Source: Endothia cerciana
Taxonomy: Eukaryota; Ascomycota; Sordariomycetes; Diaporthales; Cryphonectriaceae
Direction of reading: 5' to 3'
Assembly: GCA_026119935.1 (NCBI GenBank)
Contig: JALRMH010000012.1
Location: 186,001-250,000 of the forward strand
DNA: 64,000 bases
Part shown: piece after piece, positions 22,239-33,366 of the stretch
Layout: each line of letters starts with the position of its first letter
Numbering within the stretch: the stretch's first letter is position 1
Made by a program: the position numbers and the translations under genes
The notes under the pieces: model-generated
The model's input: only the letters and a program-made list of their open reading frames with translations
Told to the model about the DNA's origin: nothing
The model's database searches: none

Positions 22239-23541
22239 CGTGTCGTCATCTAATCCGGCGTTTGTTTGTGCGGGGAGGAGCCTGCTGCACAGGAGAGGGG
22301 AGGGGGGAGGTGTGGGCTGAAGGGGGAGGTAGAAGAGAGAAAGAGAGGGAGAGAGGGAGCGAGGTTATCAAAACGTGAGGTTGTGAGTTGGGGTCAGCTT
22401 CTTTCCCGGGGCTCCTGCAGGGCTGGGCAGGCACGCACAGGCAAGCCCTGTCCCCGTCCTCGGGGCGGTTGTCAGACCCGCCAAGTGCAGTGCCGCCCCA
22501 TCAGGTCCACAGGCCGGGCCGCGGCGTACCCGCTCAGGTTAGGAAGTAGGAAAAGGGCAAAGCCAGTCAGGTCAGGTCAGGTCAGGTCAGGTCAGCCCAA
22601 GGAGCAGAATTTGGCCTTCTCCCCGAGAGCGTATGTATAAAGTCAACATGGGCGTGGGCGTGGGGGTGCCCGCGTGCCACGGCGGTGCCTCCGGGGACCG
22701 CAGCGGCAGATGGCACCGGGCGCGAGACCTTCCTGCTCCACGACACAGTCACGTCACGGCAAGGGTGTTGGCTGGTCTTTCAATTATGGTCTTATTGGAT
22801 TGCCGCTCGCTGCTGGACCAGGGCTATTGCGTCCGTCATATCACCATCATGGACAGATCAGATGTCCAGGTCCGTTCGTATGTGCTGTCCTACCTCATGG
22901 TCCCATGCAATATATAGAGATGAGAAGAGGGATGCTTTTACCTTCCCGCAGCATGACTGCGTCTTCCGCCTTCCAAGTGTCCCCTTGATGCAGATCCAAT
23001 CTCGATGTTCCTATTCCATCAAAGCCGGGGAGGGTTATATGTGTGCCAGGTGATCTCATGTTCAAAACGAGTGTCGGAAGGGATTAGGCCCCCGACTTGA
23101 TATCGTCTCGGAACATCGTCAATGTCATCAAACCCTTCCCGTCGTCCCCGGGAGGTCATCCGTGCAGTAGGAGAGCCCGACAGGCAGGTCCGTGGATCCC
23201 CAAAGACCCCAGCAAACAGGCTCGTGAATGAACAATGGGGGGGGTGGGGGGGTGTTGCCTGTATCCCCCGGGCGGCCTTCGCCCGCCCTCTAGTGACAAC
23301 AAAACGCCAGTCCTCATACGGAGGTCGTCGTATGCAGAAGATCTATGTCGAGAGTTGTCTGTGCAGGAACAACGTGTTCGCCTGTCGGTTTGTTCTGTCC
23401 GCCGCACACAAGTTGGTATCATTCCGTGGCGTTCCGTCATATCATGGTGTCGTGAGAAGGAGAAGGAGAAGAATGGGTATAGGGGCAAGAGTGGCTGGTC
23501 CGCACTGCGCGGTGCGGCATGGTGGGTTCCTATGACTTGAT
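22239..23541. other. Intergenic region upstream of PER1-like gene
   Basis: Holds AG-rich and G-rich tracts (22296-22365), the pentanucleotide tandem at 22566 and no recognisable gene. It includes the PER1-like promoter and the 3' flank of the gene ending at 23542. Confidence 0.55.
22566..22595. repeat. (GTCAG)6 pentanucleotide tandem
   Basis: Six perfect copies of a 5-bp unit in intergenic DNA. Confidence 0.95.
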
Positions 23542-25443
23542 TCACAAGGGAGATTCGGACCGCCGGGGGTTGTTGTACTCCTTCAGGCGCTGGTCGATAT
23601 AGGCAAGCTTCGAGGCCAGGTCTATGCTGGCAGGCTCGTTGTTGTGGGGGCCGCTCGGAGGATGTACAGTCGAGAACCGACGCCCGAACATCGCAACATC
23701 TAGGAAGCTGGGCTGGCTGAGCCTGTTGGGTACGCTGAAGCTTGACCCAGAGGCCGAGAATGGAGAGCCAAGCCGCTGTGGTACGGCCATCGGGACTGCC
23801 GGCTGCTGCTGGCTCGTCACCGGGGCCGTGTCGATGGAGAGCTGCGGCCGAGACCGGGAGGCGAATATGTTATCCTCGCCGTAGCCCAGGCTGAAGCTCT
23901 TCCTGTGGGCGGGATGATGCTCACCGCGCCCGGCCGAGCTCGGGTCGAGCCAGATATCAGTCGACAGGCTAGGCCGCTTGCGTGCCTCATGGGCCTGCCG
24001 GGTCTTCCTCTTCTGGGTCGACGACCGGCTGAGGCGCACTGGAGACTGAAGCCCCTGTCGAGGGCCGCTGACAGTGCGCGTCTGCCGCTGGAAGGCGCCT
24101 GCAGGGAGGCCGAACATGTCGGTCAGGGAAGATGAAGAGCTGGGACCGTAACTCCTCGCGTTGACAGGGGAGCCCGGACGCCGCCGGTCCTCGAGTGACG
24201 GCTCCGCATCGGCATCTGGACGTGGGATGTGATCCAGGTTTGCCGGAGGGGTCAAGACCAGTGAGCCCGGCGCAGAATTGGTCAGTTGTGCTAGCGGCCC
24301 CTCGGGGTTCATGGCCTCCGAGGTGGTCATGGCCAGAGATGTGGACATCTCGTGCGTCCCAAAGGGTGAGGTAGGGGCGCCCGGGGTCGACCTCCGGGCC
24401 CACCGGGCGGTGTTGTTTGTGAACGGGGTTGGGCTCCGGGAAAAGTACGAGAAGCGCATCTGCCCGCCGTCGGGGCCGCGGGCCTTCTGCTTGCACAGCA
24501 CCCTCAGATGTGCGCGCGTGGCCGCACCGGTATGCGGCCATCGGATAAACACCCCAGAAGAGTCCGCTGTGGGGGTCGAGCTGCCGCTCTTCGCATCGGC
24601 CGCACCCGCGGGCTTCGCAAGCGCCTTCGATCCCTTCCAGCTCCGGGCGGCTTCGCGCGCGACCCTCTTGCAGACGCCCTCTGGCGGGATACCGCTCTTG
24701 CCGATCTGGAATGGTGTGACGCGGGGATCAGACAGGTACATGTTGTACGTCGCCCACAGGTGCGCGCCCATCGCCCTGGTCCAAGGGGCCTTCCTTGGTG
24801 GCCTGCTCATGCCGCTGTGCGGGCGGGGCATGTCCGGTCGTTGGCCCTCCTCCGAGCTGAAGCACAGGAACCTCTCAGATGCCGATGTCTCCGGGCTGAA
24901 CTGGATATCATCGTCCGAGAAGCAGGACGACAGCTGGCTGAAGGAGGACCTGCTCGTGCGCGCTGATCGTGACGTTGACGGCCGGGACTCGGGCTCCGGG
25001 CTGGACTCGCAACTGCTCACCCAGTCGATGGACCAGTTCGGGTATCTGGACGGGGTGAGGGACGGGGGGTCTTCAGGCGCGGGCGTCTTTGGCGGGGTAG
25101 ACAGCCGCTGGTGACCACCAAAGTGAGGGCCGAGCCCCCCGCCGCCGCCGATCTGGTCGTCCATGCGCTCGAAGCCGCTCCAGGGCGGGAATGCTTCCGA
25201 TTCAAGATCGGCGATCGCGGGCTCCTCGATACTCGGGACGGGGACGTCGGCGGCGGCGACAGATGCGAGAAAGTGCTGGGTGGGTGCGGCGAGGTGCTGG
25301 GGATCGTGTCTCCGTTTGAGCCTGAGGCGCGGCCGCGGTGTGCAGGGCGTCTGCCACTCGCCCTCGGCACGGGGTTCAGGAGTCCTCGGCGGGCCGAAGC
25401 GACCTTGTGCGAACAAGGCCGCTGGTTGCTGGTTTGCGCTCAT
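23542..25443 (-). CDS. Conserved uncharacterised ascomycete protein, possible DNA-binding
   Basis: Single exon, 633 residues from the ATG at 25443; six further codons upstream begin only with TTG. The N- and C-terminal thirds are proline/serine-rich and probably disordered. A compact conserved-looking block at roughly 215-325 reads KAPWTRAMGAHLWATYNMYL, SDPRVTPFQIGKSGIPPEGV, CKRVAREAARSWKGSKA, then FIRWPHTGAATRAHLRVLCK. The basic helical segments (GVCKRVAREAARSWKG and ATRAHLRVLCKQKA) resemble helix-turn-helix style DNA-binding regions. I recall uncharacterised ascomycete proteins with the same block, but no named family. There is no signal peptide, membrane helix or catalytic motif. A nuclear regulatory role is an inference from composition only. 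Confidence 0.82.
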   Translation of the reverse strand: MSANQQPAALFAQGRFGPPRTPEPRAEGEWQTPCTPRPRLRLKRRHDPQHLAAPTQHFLASVAAADVPVPSIEEPAIADLESEAFPPWSGFERMDDQIGGGGGLGPHFGGHQRLSTPPKTPAPEDPPSLTPSRYPNWSIDWVSSCESSPEPESRPSTSRSARTSRSSFSQLSSCFSDDDIQFSPETSASERFLCFSSEEGQRPDMPRPHSGMSRPPRKAPWTRAMGAHLWATYNMYLSDPRVTPFQIGKSGIPPEGVCKRVAREAARSWKGSKALAKPAGAADAKSGSSTPTADSSGVFIRWPHTGAATRAHLRVLCKQKARGPDGGQMRFSYFSRSPTPFTNNTARWARRSTPGAPTSPFGTHEMSTSLAMTTSEAMNPEGPLAQLTNSAPGSLVLTPPANLDHIPRPDADAEPSLEDRRRPGSPVNARSYGPSSSSSLTDMFGLPAGAFQRQTRTVSGPRQGLQSPVRLSRSSTQKRKTRQAHEARKRPSLSTDIWLDPSSAGRGEHHPAHRKSFSLGYGEDNIFASRSRPQLSIDTAPVTSQQQPAVPMAVPQRLGSPFSASGSSFSVPNRLSQPSFLDVAMFGRRFSTVHPPSGPHNNEPASIDLASKLAYIDQRLKEYNNPRRSESPL

Positions 25444-26520
25444 CGCGATTTCGCTACGCAATCGGCGCGATCATCAATTCCGAGGAACGAGAGCGGTTGG
25501 ACTCTGGGAGAGCAAGGGAGAGCCTTATGAGAAGGCGGCGTCGACCGCGCTGCGACACCGTCTGCGCGCAGGTAGACCCGGCTCCACCGGTTTTCCGACG
25601 AGCCGTGGAGGTTGTCGCAAAGAGAAGAGCGCGGGTGGACGAGAAAGTAGTGTCGTATCGCCCGTGCGCTCGAGTTTGTGGTAGGTGGGCTTGCCGTCTT
25701 CAATTCGCCAAGACCTTACCGGCCTCTTGGTGTTGGTTTGATGGTGAGGTGTGCGGAATGGCTTGGTGTCCAGATATTAGATGAAGCTGAGCGAAAGGAC
25801 CGGTGAGGGTGCCGTCGAGGGGGTTGGGAGGGGGGGAGGCGTCGTTCGTGATCGGGGAAGGGGGGGCAAAAAGAGAGAATCGTGTCGTCAGGGTTCGTAG
25901 GGATGGGGGGGTAGAGACAGGCGGCGACGGGTTTGGTCTGCGACCCAATCGTGGGAAGAGGGTCGTAACAAGAAAATGGAACGATCGTTGGTGAATGTGA
26001 GCGAGGTGGGTAGGGGGGGGGGAGGGTGGCGACGAGGGCGGGAGCATGAATGTTATGTAGGAACGGGACGCAGGCCCTGGGTTCCCTGGGGGTGGGAGGC
26101 GGGCCCAGCCAGGTTGAGGATGGGATGGGGGCGAGGAAGAAAGGCGGGTCGCAGGCGTGCAGCGATCACTTTTCTTTAGCCCGATCAAATCAAGTCCTCC
26201 GTACTCCGTACCAAACGTGCCTCGATGGCCCCTGGTCAGGCCTTTTTCTTGCTTGCTTCCACACCCCGGGAGCAGGGTGATGAATAAAATAGAGAGCGGG
26301 AGAGAGAACAGCGTGACAGGTCCCCCTTGTCGACCGATGCAGCAGAGGACCTGCGCCGGTTCCCCTGATCTGATGGACGGATCCAGTCTGCTGCAGTATG
26401 TAATATGTACGTATGTACGTACTGTAATGTGCAGATGATGTCTGCAAGTAAGTACTCAAGGGGTCACCGGGGGTGGTCTCCTCGAGCCTCTGCTGCAGGT
26501 GATCGGGGAGTGGTGGACCC

Positions 26521-26523
<3 letters not shown>

Positions 26524-26564
<41 letters not shown>

Positions 26565-26602
26565 TCTCTTTTTCTCTTTTTCTCTCTCTCTCTTTCTCTC
26601 CC

Positions 26603-26636
<34 letters not shown>
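26524..26636. repeat. 113-nt pure polypyrimidine (CT-rich) tract
   Basis: Every base from 26524 to 26636 on the plus strand is C or T, mostly CT dinucleotides with TTTTC interruptions. Tracts like this can form triplex DNA. Confidence 0.95.
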
Positions 26637-28200
26637 GGGCCGGGCGAGACGTCTCCCGGTGAGGAGGGAGGGCGAGGTCGGCGGCAGAGGTACTTCCTAC
26701 TGTACTATACAACGCAGGTGGCCACTGGGGCGAGCAACACGCTGCAATGCTGCAATGCTGCAATGCTGCTGTAATTGTCGTTACTTTTGTTGTTATTGTT
26801 GTTGTTGTTCTCAGGTCTCGAGGCGTGTACAGAGATGGTGTGCAGGGAGAAGAGGCGAGGGCTGCCGATGCGCGCGCCAAATGCCTGACGGTTAAGGGAG
26901 GCCCCCGGCGTCCGATGTATCTGCGACCGCGATCGGTCGATGCTAGATGACGGGGACGATGACACAGACGGTGGACACGGACACCTGCGCCGGGTGCAAG
27001 ATTGGGTTCTTAGGCACGGACGCCGACCCAATGCCAGGTTGCGTGGTGGGTTGGACAGTGCCACCCGCCGGACCCTGCTGGGGGGGGCTGCAGATGCAGG
27101 TAATCGGCGGGGATAAGCTGAGAGGTGGGCTGGTGGGTTGGAATGTGAGCGAGGCCGTTTTGGTGATCGTCGAGCCCGTTGATTGTGGACTGTCGAGGAT
27201 GGATGGGATCGAGGCTGGGGGGGGGGAGGCCCTAGGTACTCTGGTACTGTACTGTGGGATGGGCTGACAGGCGGGACAGAACAGGACAGGACAGGACAGG
27301 GTGGACGCTGCAGCCAGGCCGTGGCAGGTGGAGTCGAGGGTGTGCGCGAGTGTTTGTCGAGTGGTGAGTGGTGAGTGAGACAAGAGACGGGCCAGATACG
27401 CACTGGCTGTCGTTGGCTGCTGATCACGGGGGGGAGGGCCAGAACCAGTTTAGTCAGGATCACTTGTCAACGATGCTGCTGTCTTTTCTTTTCTTTTCTT
27501 TTCCTTTCTTTTCTTTGTCTTCTCCAGGCCGGGTCCGGGACCCAGAAGGCCGTGCGCTGGACGGCGGATTCGCCCGGGTGGATCTCTGCGTCGCGATATT
27601 GTTGGAAAAACAAGAGGGGCTGGAGGCGAGACGGCACGGAGCGACCAAGCCCTCTTCAAGGATGCCAGGGAAATTACACAGTAGCTACCAGGACAAGAGA
27701 GGGAGATCCCGATCAGCAGGCGGGCACGAGGACGGAGGCTGGGTGGGCTCGGTGTCCGCAGCCAGGTCATCTATCTCGTGGAGAGACGTGCACAGGAAGA
27801 AGAAGAGGGAAGCAGAAGAAGAGGCAAAAGGATACGATGGGTGGAGATGTAGCACATGTGCAGGACGGTACAGCACGGTAAGTACGGTAAGTACGGTGTC
27901 GATCAAATGCAGGCGTAAATGTATTGATTGATAAATAAATAAATAAAAGGGGGGGGGGAGGGGGTCAATTGCTGTCACTTGTGCTGCAGGTCGAGATGCA
28001 CCACCAATGGAGTGATCATGGATGGCCATGAGGGGGGAGGGGGAAGGTGTGCTGGGTAAAGGTGTTGAAGGTGTGAAGGTGTGAAGGTGTGAAGGTGTAG
28101 TGCAGCATGCATCAATCAATCAGAGGTAAGAGAGAGACCGCGTTTTTTGGCGACGGTCACGCGTCACCCAGGACGCGTCGTCTCCACTTTTCGTCTCTTC

Positions 28201-28250
28201 TTCTTCTTCCTCCTCCTCCTCCTCCTCCTCCTCCTCCTCCTTCTCTCCTC
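28201..28250. repeat. (TTC)/(TCC)n pyrimidine tandem
   Basis: About three TTC units followed by about ten TCC units, all pyrimidine, in intergenic DNA. Confidence 0.9.
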
Positions 28251-29942
28251 GCCCACATTTTCGTCAGCGCGGTCCACCTCGGGATGCAGGTAATTAATTA
28301 CCGTAGATGGCCCCGCCTGCGATCAGATCTCGGGATTATCGCCCTGCAACCACCACCACACAACACCAGCCATGCTATTTTCTATTCCTGAACCCTCACC
28401 TCACGGGATATTTTCCAACCCCGTGCACGCCCCGGGTGATATCGTACTGTGGGGCCGCGGGCGTGTAAACTTAGAGAGACCCCGCCCTCTTATTTTATGG
28501 AGCGCATCCTTGGTCACCTGCTGCTGAGGACCCCCGGCTGGGAGACCGAGCATTTCTCCCGTCCCTGTTGTTCCCCGTGTGTGTCCCCGGCGGCCCCAAA
28601 TACGGGAAATGGGAAGGGGGAAAAGAAACAGTGGGCAGCGCGGGACGTCTCACAGGGGCTCGACCTGGACGAGTTAGGTGCCCCAGGGCTCTGGTCGTCC
28701 AGGATCACACGAGAGGGCCCCCTAGTCTTCGCCAGTACTCAGATATGTGATGCGCCGGCTAGCCGCATGGAAGGATCCAGCATATCACACCTCCCCCCCC
28801 CCCTCCAACAACCCTCTTTTTTCTTTCTTTCTTTCGTTTTTCTTTTGCCCTACACCGTTCCCCCTTCTCGCATGCGCCACGCCTCACACAAGGTTCTGTC
28901 TATCCTGCACGGTGGCGGGCGGGCGGCGGCAGCACGGAGGGAAGCAGGTCCGGTCCACACGACGATGCGAGGGGCGTGCGTATGTGCAGCGGGAGAGGAT
29001 CCCCCTCCCCTCCCCTCCCATCCCATCCCATCCCATCCCCTGAGGAGATGTGATATCTGACCGAGCAGGGCATATGCAAGCGCAGCCTGCAATGTCACGT
29101 AGGGCAGCAGCAGCCGAAAGCCGACGCCTGGGCCGCCCCACCCCACCCCATCCCCCATAGCTCAAGTCTAGGTGGTGACACCCAGCACGGCCTCCGTTAG
29201 ACAGTTCTGGCCAGCAGCAGCATGAGTTACACATCATGCCGCCTGGCCCTCCTCCGGGGGTGATGGTCCTGCGCATCTCACCGTGCTGGCCATGATGTCT
29301 CTGCGAAGCCGTCCGGACTCACCAGCACGCCTCAGACCTTGGGCCGTCGTCCCCGCCCGCGTGTCGTATCTCGATTGCCTTCGAGATCAGGCCGGGAGCT
29401 TCCTTGGACCTGGAACAACCCCAGGGCTGCGCAATTCAGATCCAGGACCAGAGCTCAGATCCGAGGAAATGCTGTCTGAACCCTGCAGAAGAGCCAGGGG
29501 GAGGGGGGTTGTCCGCTGGCCGTCACTGGCCCCGGAAGCTCTTCCGATCGAAAGGTTGTGCACTCCATGCTGGCGATCTTACCTATACATACCCATGCGG
29601 CCACTATTATATGGCTGAGGACCCCATCATCTCGGGGCCAGCATTAAAAGACGATCCTCGTTTCCGAGGTACTTTAGATGTGAAACAGCCCGCCCGAGGG
29701 TCGCGTAATGCGCACCCTCAACAACGCGAGGTCCTCCTGGAGTCGTGGCCCTTGGGGTGCAGCAATCAGGCTCGAAAGGGCCTCCCCCCGGTGAGTGGAT
29801 GGATCCGCGCCGTGCGTCCTTCCAGCCTGCGCTCCACTTTCACATTCAATGCGGTGCAGGGCCGACCGCGTGGTCAACTGACAGGCGGCACAGACAGTGG
29901 ATCGCATCTGTGCCTGAAGATCAGCCGACAGGCCGTCGTCGA

Positions 29943-29972
29943 CTGTCTGTCTGTCTGTCTGTCTGTCTGTCT
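29943..29972. repeat. (CTGT)n tetranucleotide tandem
   Basis: About 7.5 perfect units; it creates the CLSVCLSV artefact in an open frame of the plus strand. Confidence 0.95.
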
Positions 29973-31070
29973 GCATTCTCTCGGTGTCATTCTACTACCC
30001 GCCCCGGGGTGGGGGGGTGGCCCTGGCAAATTTGGCAGCGGGACGAGTCCGCATACCATCACCCTGCCACGGCCTCCAGGTCGCCATAAGAACTGCTCGG
30101 TATTCATCACATACATACCACAAACAACGACCAGACGGCGTTTTCGGTGCCTGGCCCCTGAGGACTGTGCACGGCACAGCTGGCCGCGGATGATATTATC
30201 TACATCCGTGGGCGAGGCGCCCGCGGGCCCTGTTTCGTCGCCGCCATCGTCGCCACATCAGCGCGATGCGTGCAGGAAACGAGATTGTGGGCCGGCCCAT
30301 GGGTCTCGTGGACAGCAGCATCATGCGCAGGCCGCCGGCCCGTCGCACAAGGTCACACGGCAATTTCGAAGCTTGCGCAGGGGCACACAGTGCTGGCGGG
30401 GGGGCCGGCCGGCCGGCTGGCAGGACCCTCGTGTTCCCAGCCCGCCCAGGCCAGGCGTTCGCCATCCAGCATGGCCTGTCGCCAGCCGGCCCTGCTGCAA
30501 GAATCGGCACCCTATTGTATCGGGTGCGCATGGTTCTACCGCATCGAGTGGCCCAGTGGAGACGCCTCCGGGAAGGAAGAGTGCCCTGAAGCCGGGTCAG
30601 GCCCGTTCGGGGCCCGGACCCGCCTCCGGAAACCGGCCCGACCCCCGAGCTTCTCCTGGAGCCGGACGGAACAGATGGGTGTGCTCTCGTGTGCGTAAGA
30701 TTGCTGTGTTGCACACGATGGACATTGCGTCTGCCTGGCCCGATATGGCCAAGACGATCTGGACCCCTAGTGGCGATGTCGCTACCAAGTAGCTCGGGGC
30801 AGCTGAGAGCCGGTCGGCGCCACGCCCTCTTAGTCTCAGGCGCTCCAGCTTTGACCCAAGCAAGGGAGCACAGCATTTCGGGTTTTTTGGGGGGTGGGGG
30901 AGGGGGACGTGTCTCTCCAAACCAATTTCTCCCAATCTCGACACGCTGTCATTCGTTGTCTCGTCAACTTTGTCGGCCATGGTGATCTACGTCCCGTCCT
31001 GTCCTACATCGTAGGCTCCAACCCCCCCTCTCGCCGCGAATTTTCTCGTCCTCGGTGCCCCGTCCCCAAG

Positions 31071-32842
31071 ATGCCGTCCTCCCCCCGGCTCTTCCGCATC
31101 ACCAGGTATCTCCTGGTCGCGGTCCTGCTCCTCGTCCTCGCGGCCCCTTACCTCCGCGACCACGCCCCCGGGGCCCGCGCGACCTACGCCGAGATCCTCC
31201 GCAGCTTCCGGGACGAGAAGGAGCTCTTCGTCGCCGACTTCCTGGAGGGCGGCGAGGTGGGCGGCGGCCTGAAGGGACTGGAGCTGGCGAGGCTGTGCGC
31301 GAGCAAGCGATGGTACCCCGAGGACGAGGCCGTGATAGTGTCGTGTGAGCCCGTGCCGGGCGGGCTGGGGGAGGTGAAGAACGGGGCGCTGAACTGTGTG
31401 CGGTTCGCCATCGAGATCGGGGGTGCGTGACATCTATATCCTCCCTCCCAGCACGGTCTTGCAGCACACCCCATCCGCCCTCTCCTCCCCTGACGTCCAC
31501 GGGTGCATGTAGATGTTAACAGGATCCCAGCGCAACTCATCCTCCCCCGGATAGCCCTCCGCTCCGTCTCGGATATCAGCAACCTCCACGGCGCACAGCA
31601 ATCCAAAGGCGCGGGGCTGGATTACATGTTCTCCGTGCCTAAGCTCCGCGCCTCCCTCCAGTCCCACTGCCCTCAGCTCAGGGTCCACGACTCCCTCGAC
31701 GCCCTCTACGACAGGCCCTCCCTCCTCAAGCCCCTGGGCGTCACGTTCCAGCAGCTAACAGGCGACTATGCCGTTTACAAGGACATCCCGACGACCATCC
31801 TCGCAAAGCCCCAGAATCTGACGGCTTATTTTCGGAGCTACCTTGACGTGAACCTCCCGCCCGAGAAGCGCCATTACCCCGTGCGCGCGCACCTGGTAGG
31901 TCAGACCCGCAATCACAACCCTCCCCCCCCCTCCCCCTTAGGACCCGCGAGGGAGGCTGGGTCGGAGGAAGCCGCCCCCTGGTGGCTCTCCTCCGGGGCA
32001 GCTCCCCGTGGCCATGTGCTGGAGGATCCACGACAGGAAATGAGCAAGCAGATACTGACACGCGCGTGGCCGGCCAGGACAACACGCTCTTCGCCTGGCC
32101 CGCCCGCGAGGCGGGCAACGACGGCCTGAGGGCGGACTTCGGGAAGCTCCTCCGCGTCCGCGACGACGTCCGGGCCCTCGCCGCGTCCGCCCTGTACAAC
32201 CTCGCCAAGGTGTACTCCCTCACCCTCCCCTACCCGGCGCGGGGCCTCGTCGGGCAACCCGCGGGCGACGACGGCCGCGCGGACGGGTTCCTGGGCGTCC
32301 ACCTGCGCACGGAGAAGGACGCCCGCGACGCCCACTCCTACTTCCCCGGGTACGACGACCAGACCGCCTACTTCTTCGCCTACCTGGCCAGCCTCCCGCC
32401 CCCGCCCCCCGGCGCGCGGGGGCGGCTGGCGTACCTCGCCACCGGCCTGGCCGCCGCCGACGCCGACGTCGTGCGCTTCCGCGCCCGCGCCGCCGAGCTC
32501 GGCACCACCGTCGTGCTGAAGCGCGACCTGCTCGACGGGGCCGAGGCCGGCGCGCTCAACAGGCTCACGTGGGACCAGAGGGCGCTGGTGGACTACGAGG
32601 TCCTGCTGCGCGCGGGGACCGTGCTGGGGATCGTGGAGAGCAGCTTCGCGTGGGACGTGGCGCTGCGCAGGGCCGTGGCCTACGGCTCTGGTCCGCACGA
32701 CTCCATGGCATCATTTACGGCGAACCCGGGAAGCGCTGGGCCGGGGGGGGCGGGGCCGTTGACCATGTGGAGGGACCGGTGGTCGACGTTGTTTGGCAAG
32801 GTGGATAGGGCCGTGTCGTTTTATCTGGGAACCTGGCCCTGA
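31071..32842 (+). CDS. O-fucosyltransferase-like type II membrane protein, three exons
   Basis: Exons 31071-31422, 31513-31895 and 32078-32842 join in phase to 499 residues. An N-terminal signal anchor at about 11-27 (YLLVAVLLLVLAAPYL) predicts a type II Golgi/ER protein. The body matches a family common in filamentous ascomycetes and related to GDP-fucose protein O-fucosyltransferases: LNCVRFAIEIG, ALRSVSDISNLHG, then near the C-terminal half FLGVHLRTEKDA. There the His320-x-Arg322 pair corresponds to the nucleotide-sugar-binding HxR motif of that superfamily. It is followed by LTWDQRALVDYEVLLRAG and GIVESSFAWDVALRR, typical of the acceptor end of the Rossmann-like domain. The donor and acceptor substrates are unknown, and fungal members are often given misleading names in databases. 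Intron 2 (182 nt) is rather long but the joined frame matches the family. Confidence 0.78.
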
Positions 32843-33366
32843 TGGCCTTGTATCTTGTATGTTCTTCGTTCATCGGCGAGTCCTCTCCTGGGCATTCGGG
32901 ATGCCTTAGCTGTCAGTGCGTGGCGAGAAGTTTTGGGTGGACATTACGGTTTAGAGATCATCAGAATCCGTGTGTACGAGCCAGGACCTGGTACTAGGTG
33001 AGGTAAACAACGTGGAAACTTGTGGCAATTATGTGCAGCACCGATGCGATTTGGCTCTATAAACCTTGATCTGCCTCTCAAAAATGCAATATTCTTTGCG
33101 TGCATTGTGGCGATAGCATGCTGGCCCAAGCAGAAACTTATGCTGCTCCGTCCCACCTGTCCTGTAAACGCACTGCTCACTCATGCAAAGCACAAGAGCA
33201 CACGGTTCATGATGCAAGTTTCAGAGGTTCTTACTGGTAGCAATGCGTAGCGGCCGTCGTCGCCAAAAGACCAATTTAGGGCCTTGAATTCCTACCGAAT
33301 GCTTCTTTACCACCCTTGGCAGCTCATCACATCACCATTGGCCATAGCCACATCCCCTCCTTTCCT
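32843..33366. other. Convergent intergenic spacer
   Basis: Between the 3' ends of the fucosyltransferase-like gene and NUP159. Base composition is more balanced than elsewhere; no gene or repeat was seen. Confidence 0.6.

Larger units (their letters stand above)
25444..31070. other. 5.6-kb gene desert with many low-complexity tracts
   Basis: Between the uncharacterised gene and the fucosyltransferase-like gene, which diverge from it. It contains the 113-nt polypyrimidine tract at 26524, a TGCAA-type repeat near 26738-26770, TTTTC repeats at 27481-27516, an ACAGG tandem near 27279-27300, a GAAGGTGT tandem at 28060-28098, TCC repeats at 28201, CCCAT repeats near 29018-29040 and a CTGT tandem at 29943. 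Open frames up to 462 codons exist on both strands but start at non-ATG codons or read through repeats and show no domain. Confidence 0.5.

Noticed and set aside
26705..27463. 252-codon minus-strand frame
   Set aside because: Composition is proline/serine/arginine-rich throughout and it runs through a repeat giving poly-Asn; no domain, no conserved pattern.
29404..30792. 462-codon open frame on the plus strand
   Set aside because: It begins at TTG, reads through the CTGT repeat as CLSVCLSV, and shows no domain or plausible splice structure; high GC content makes long chance frames likely.
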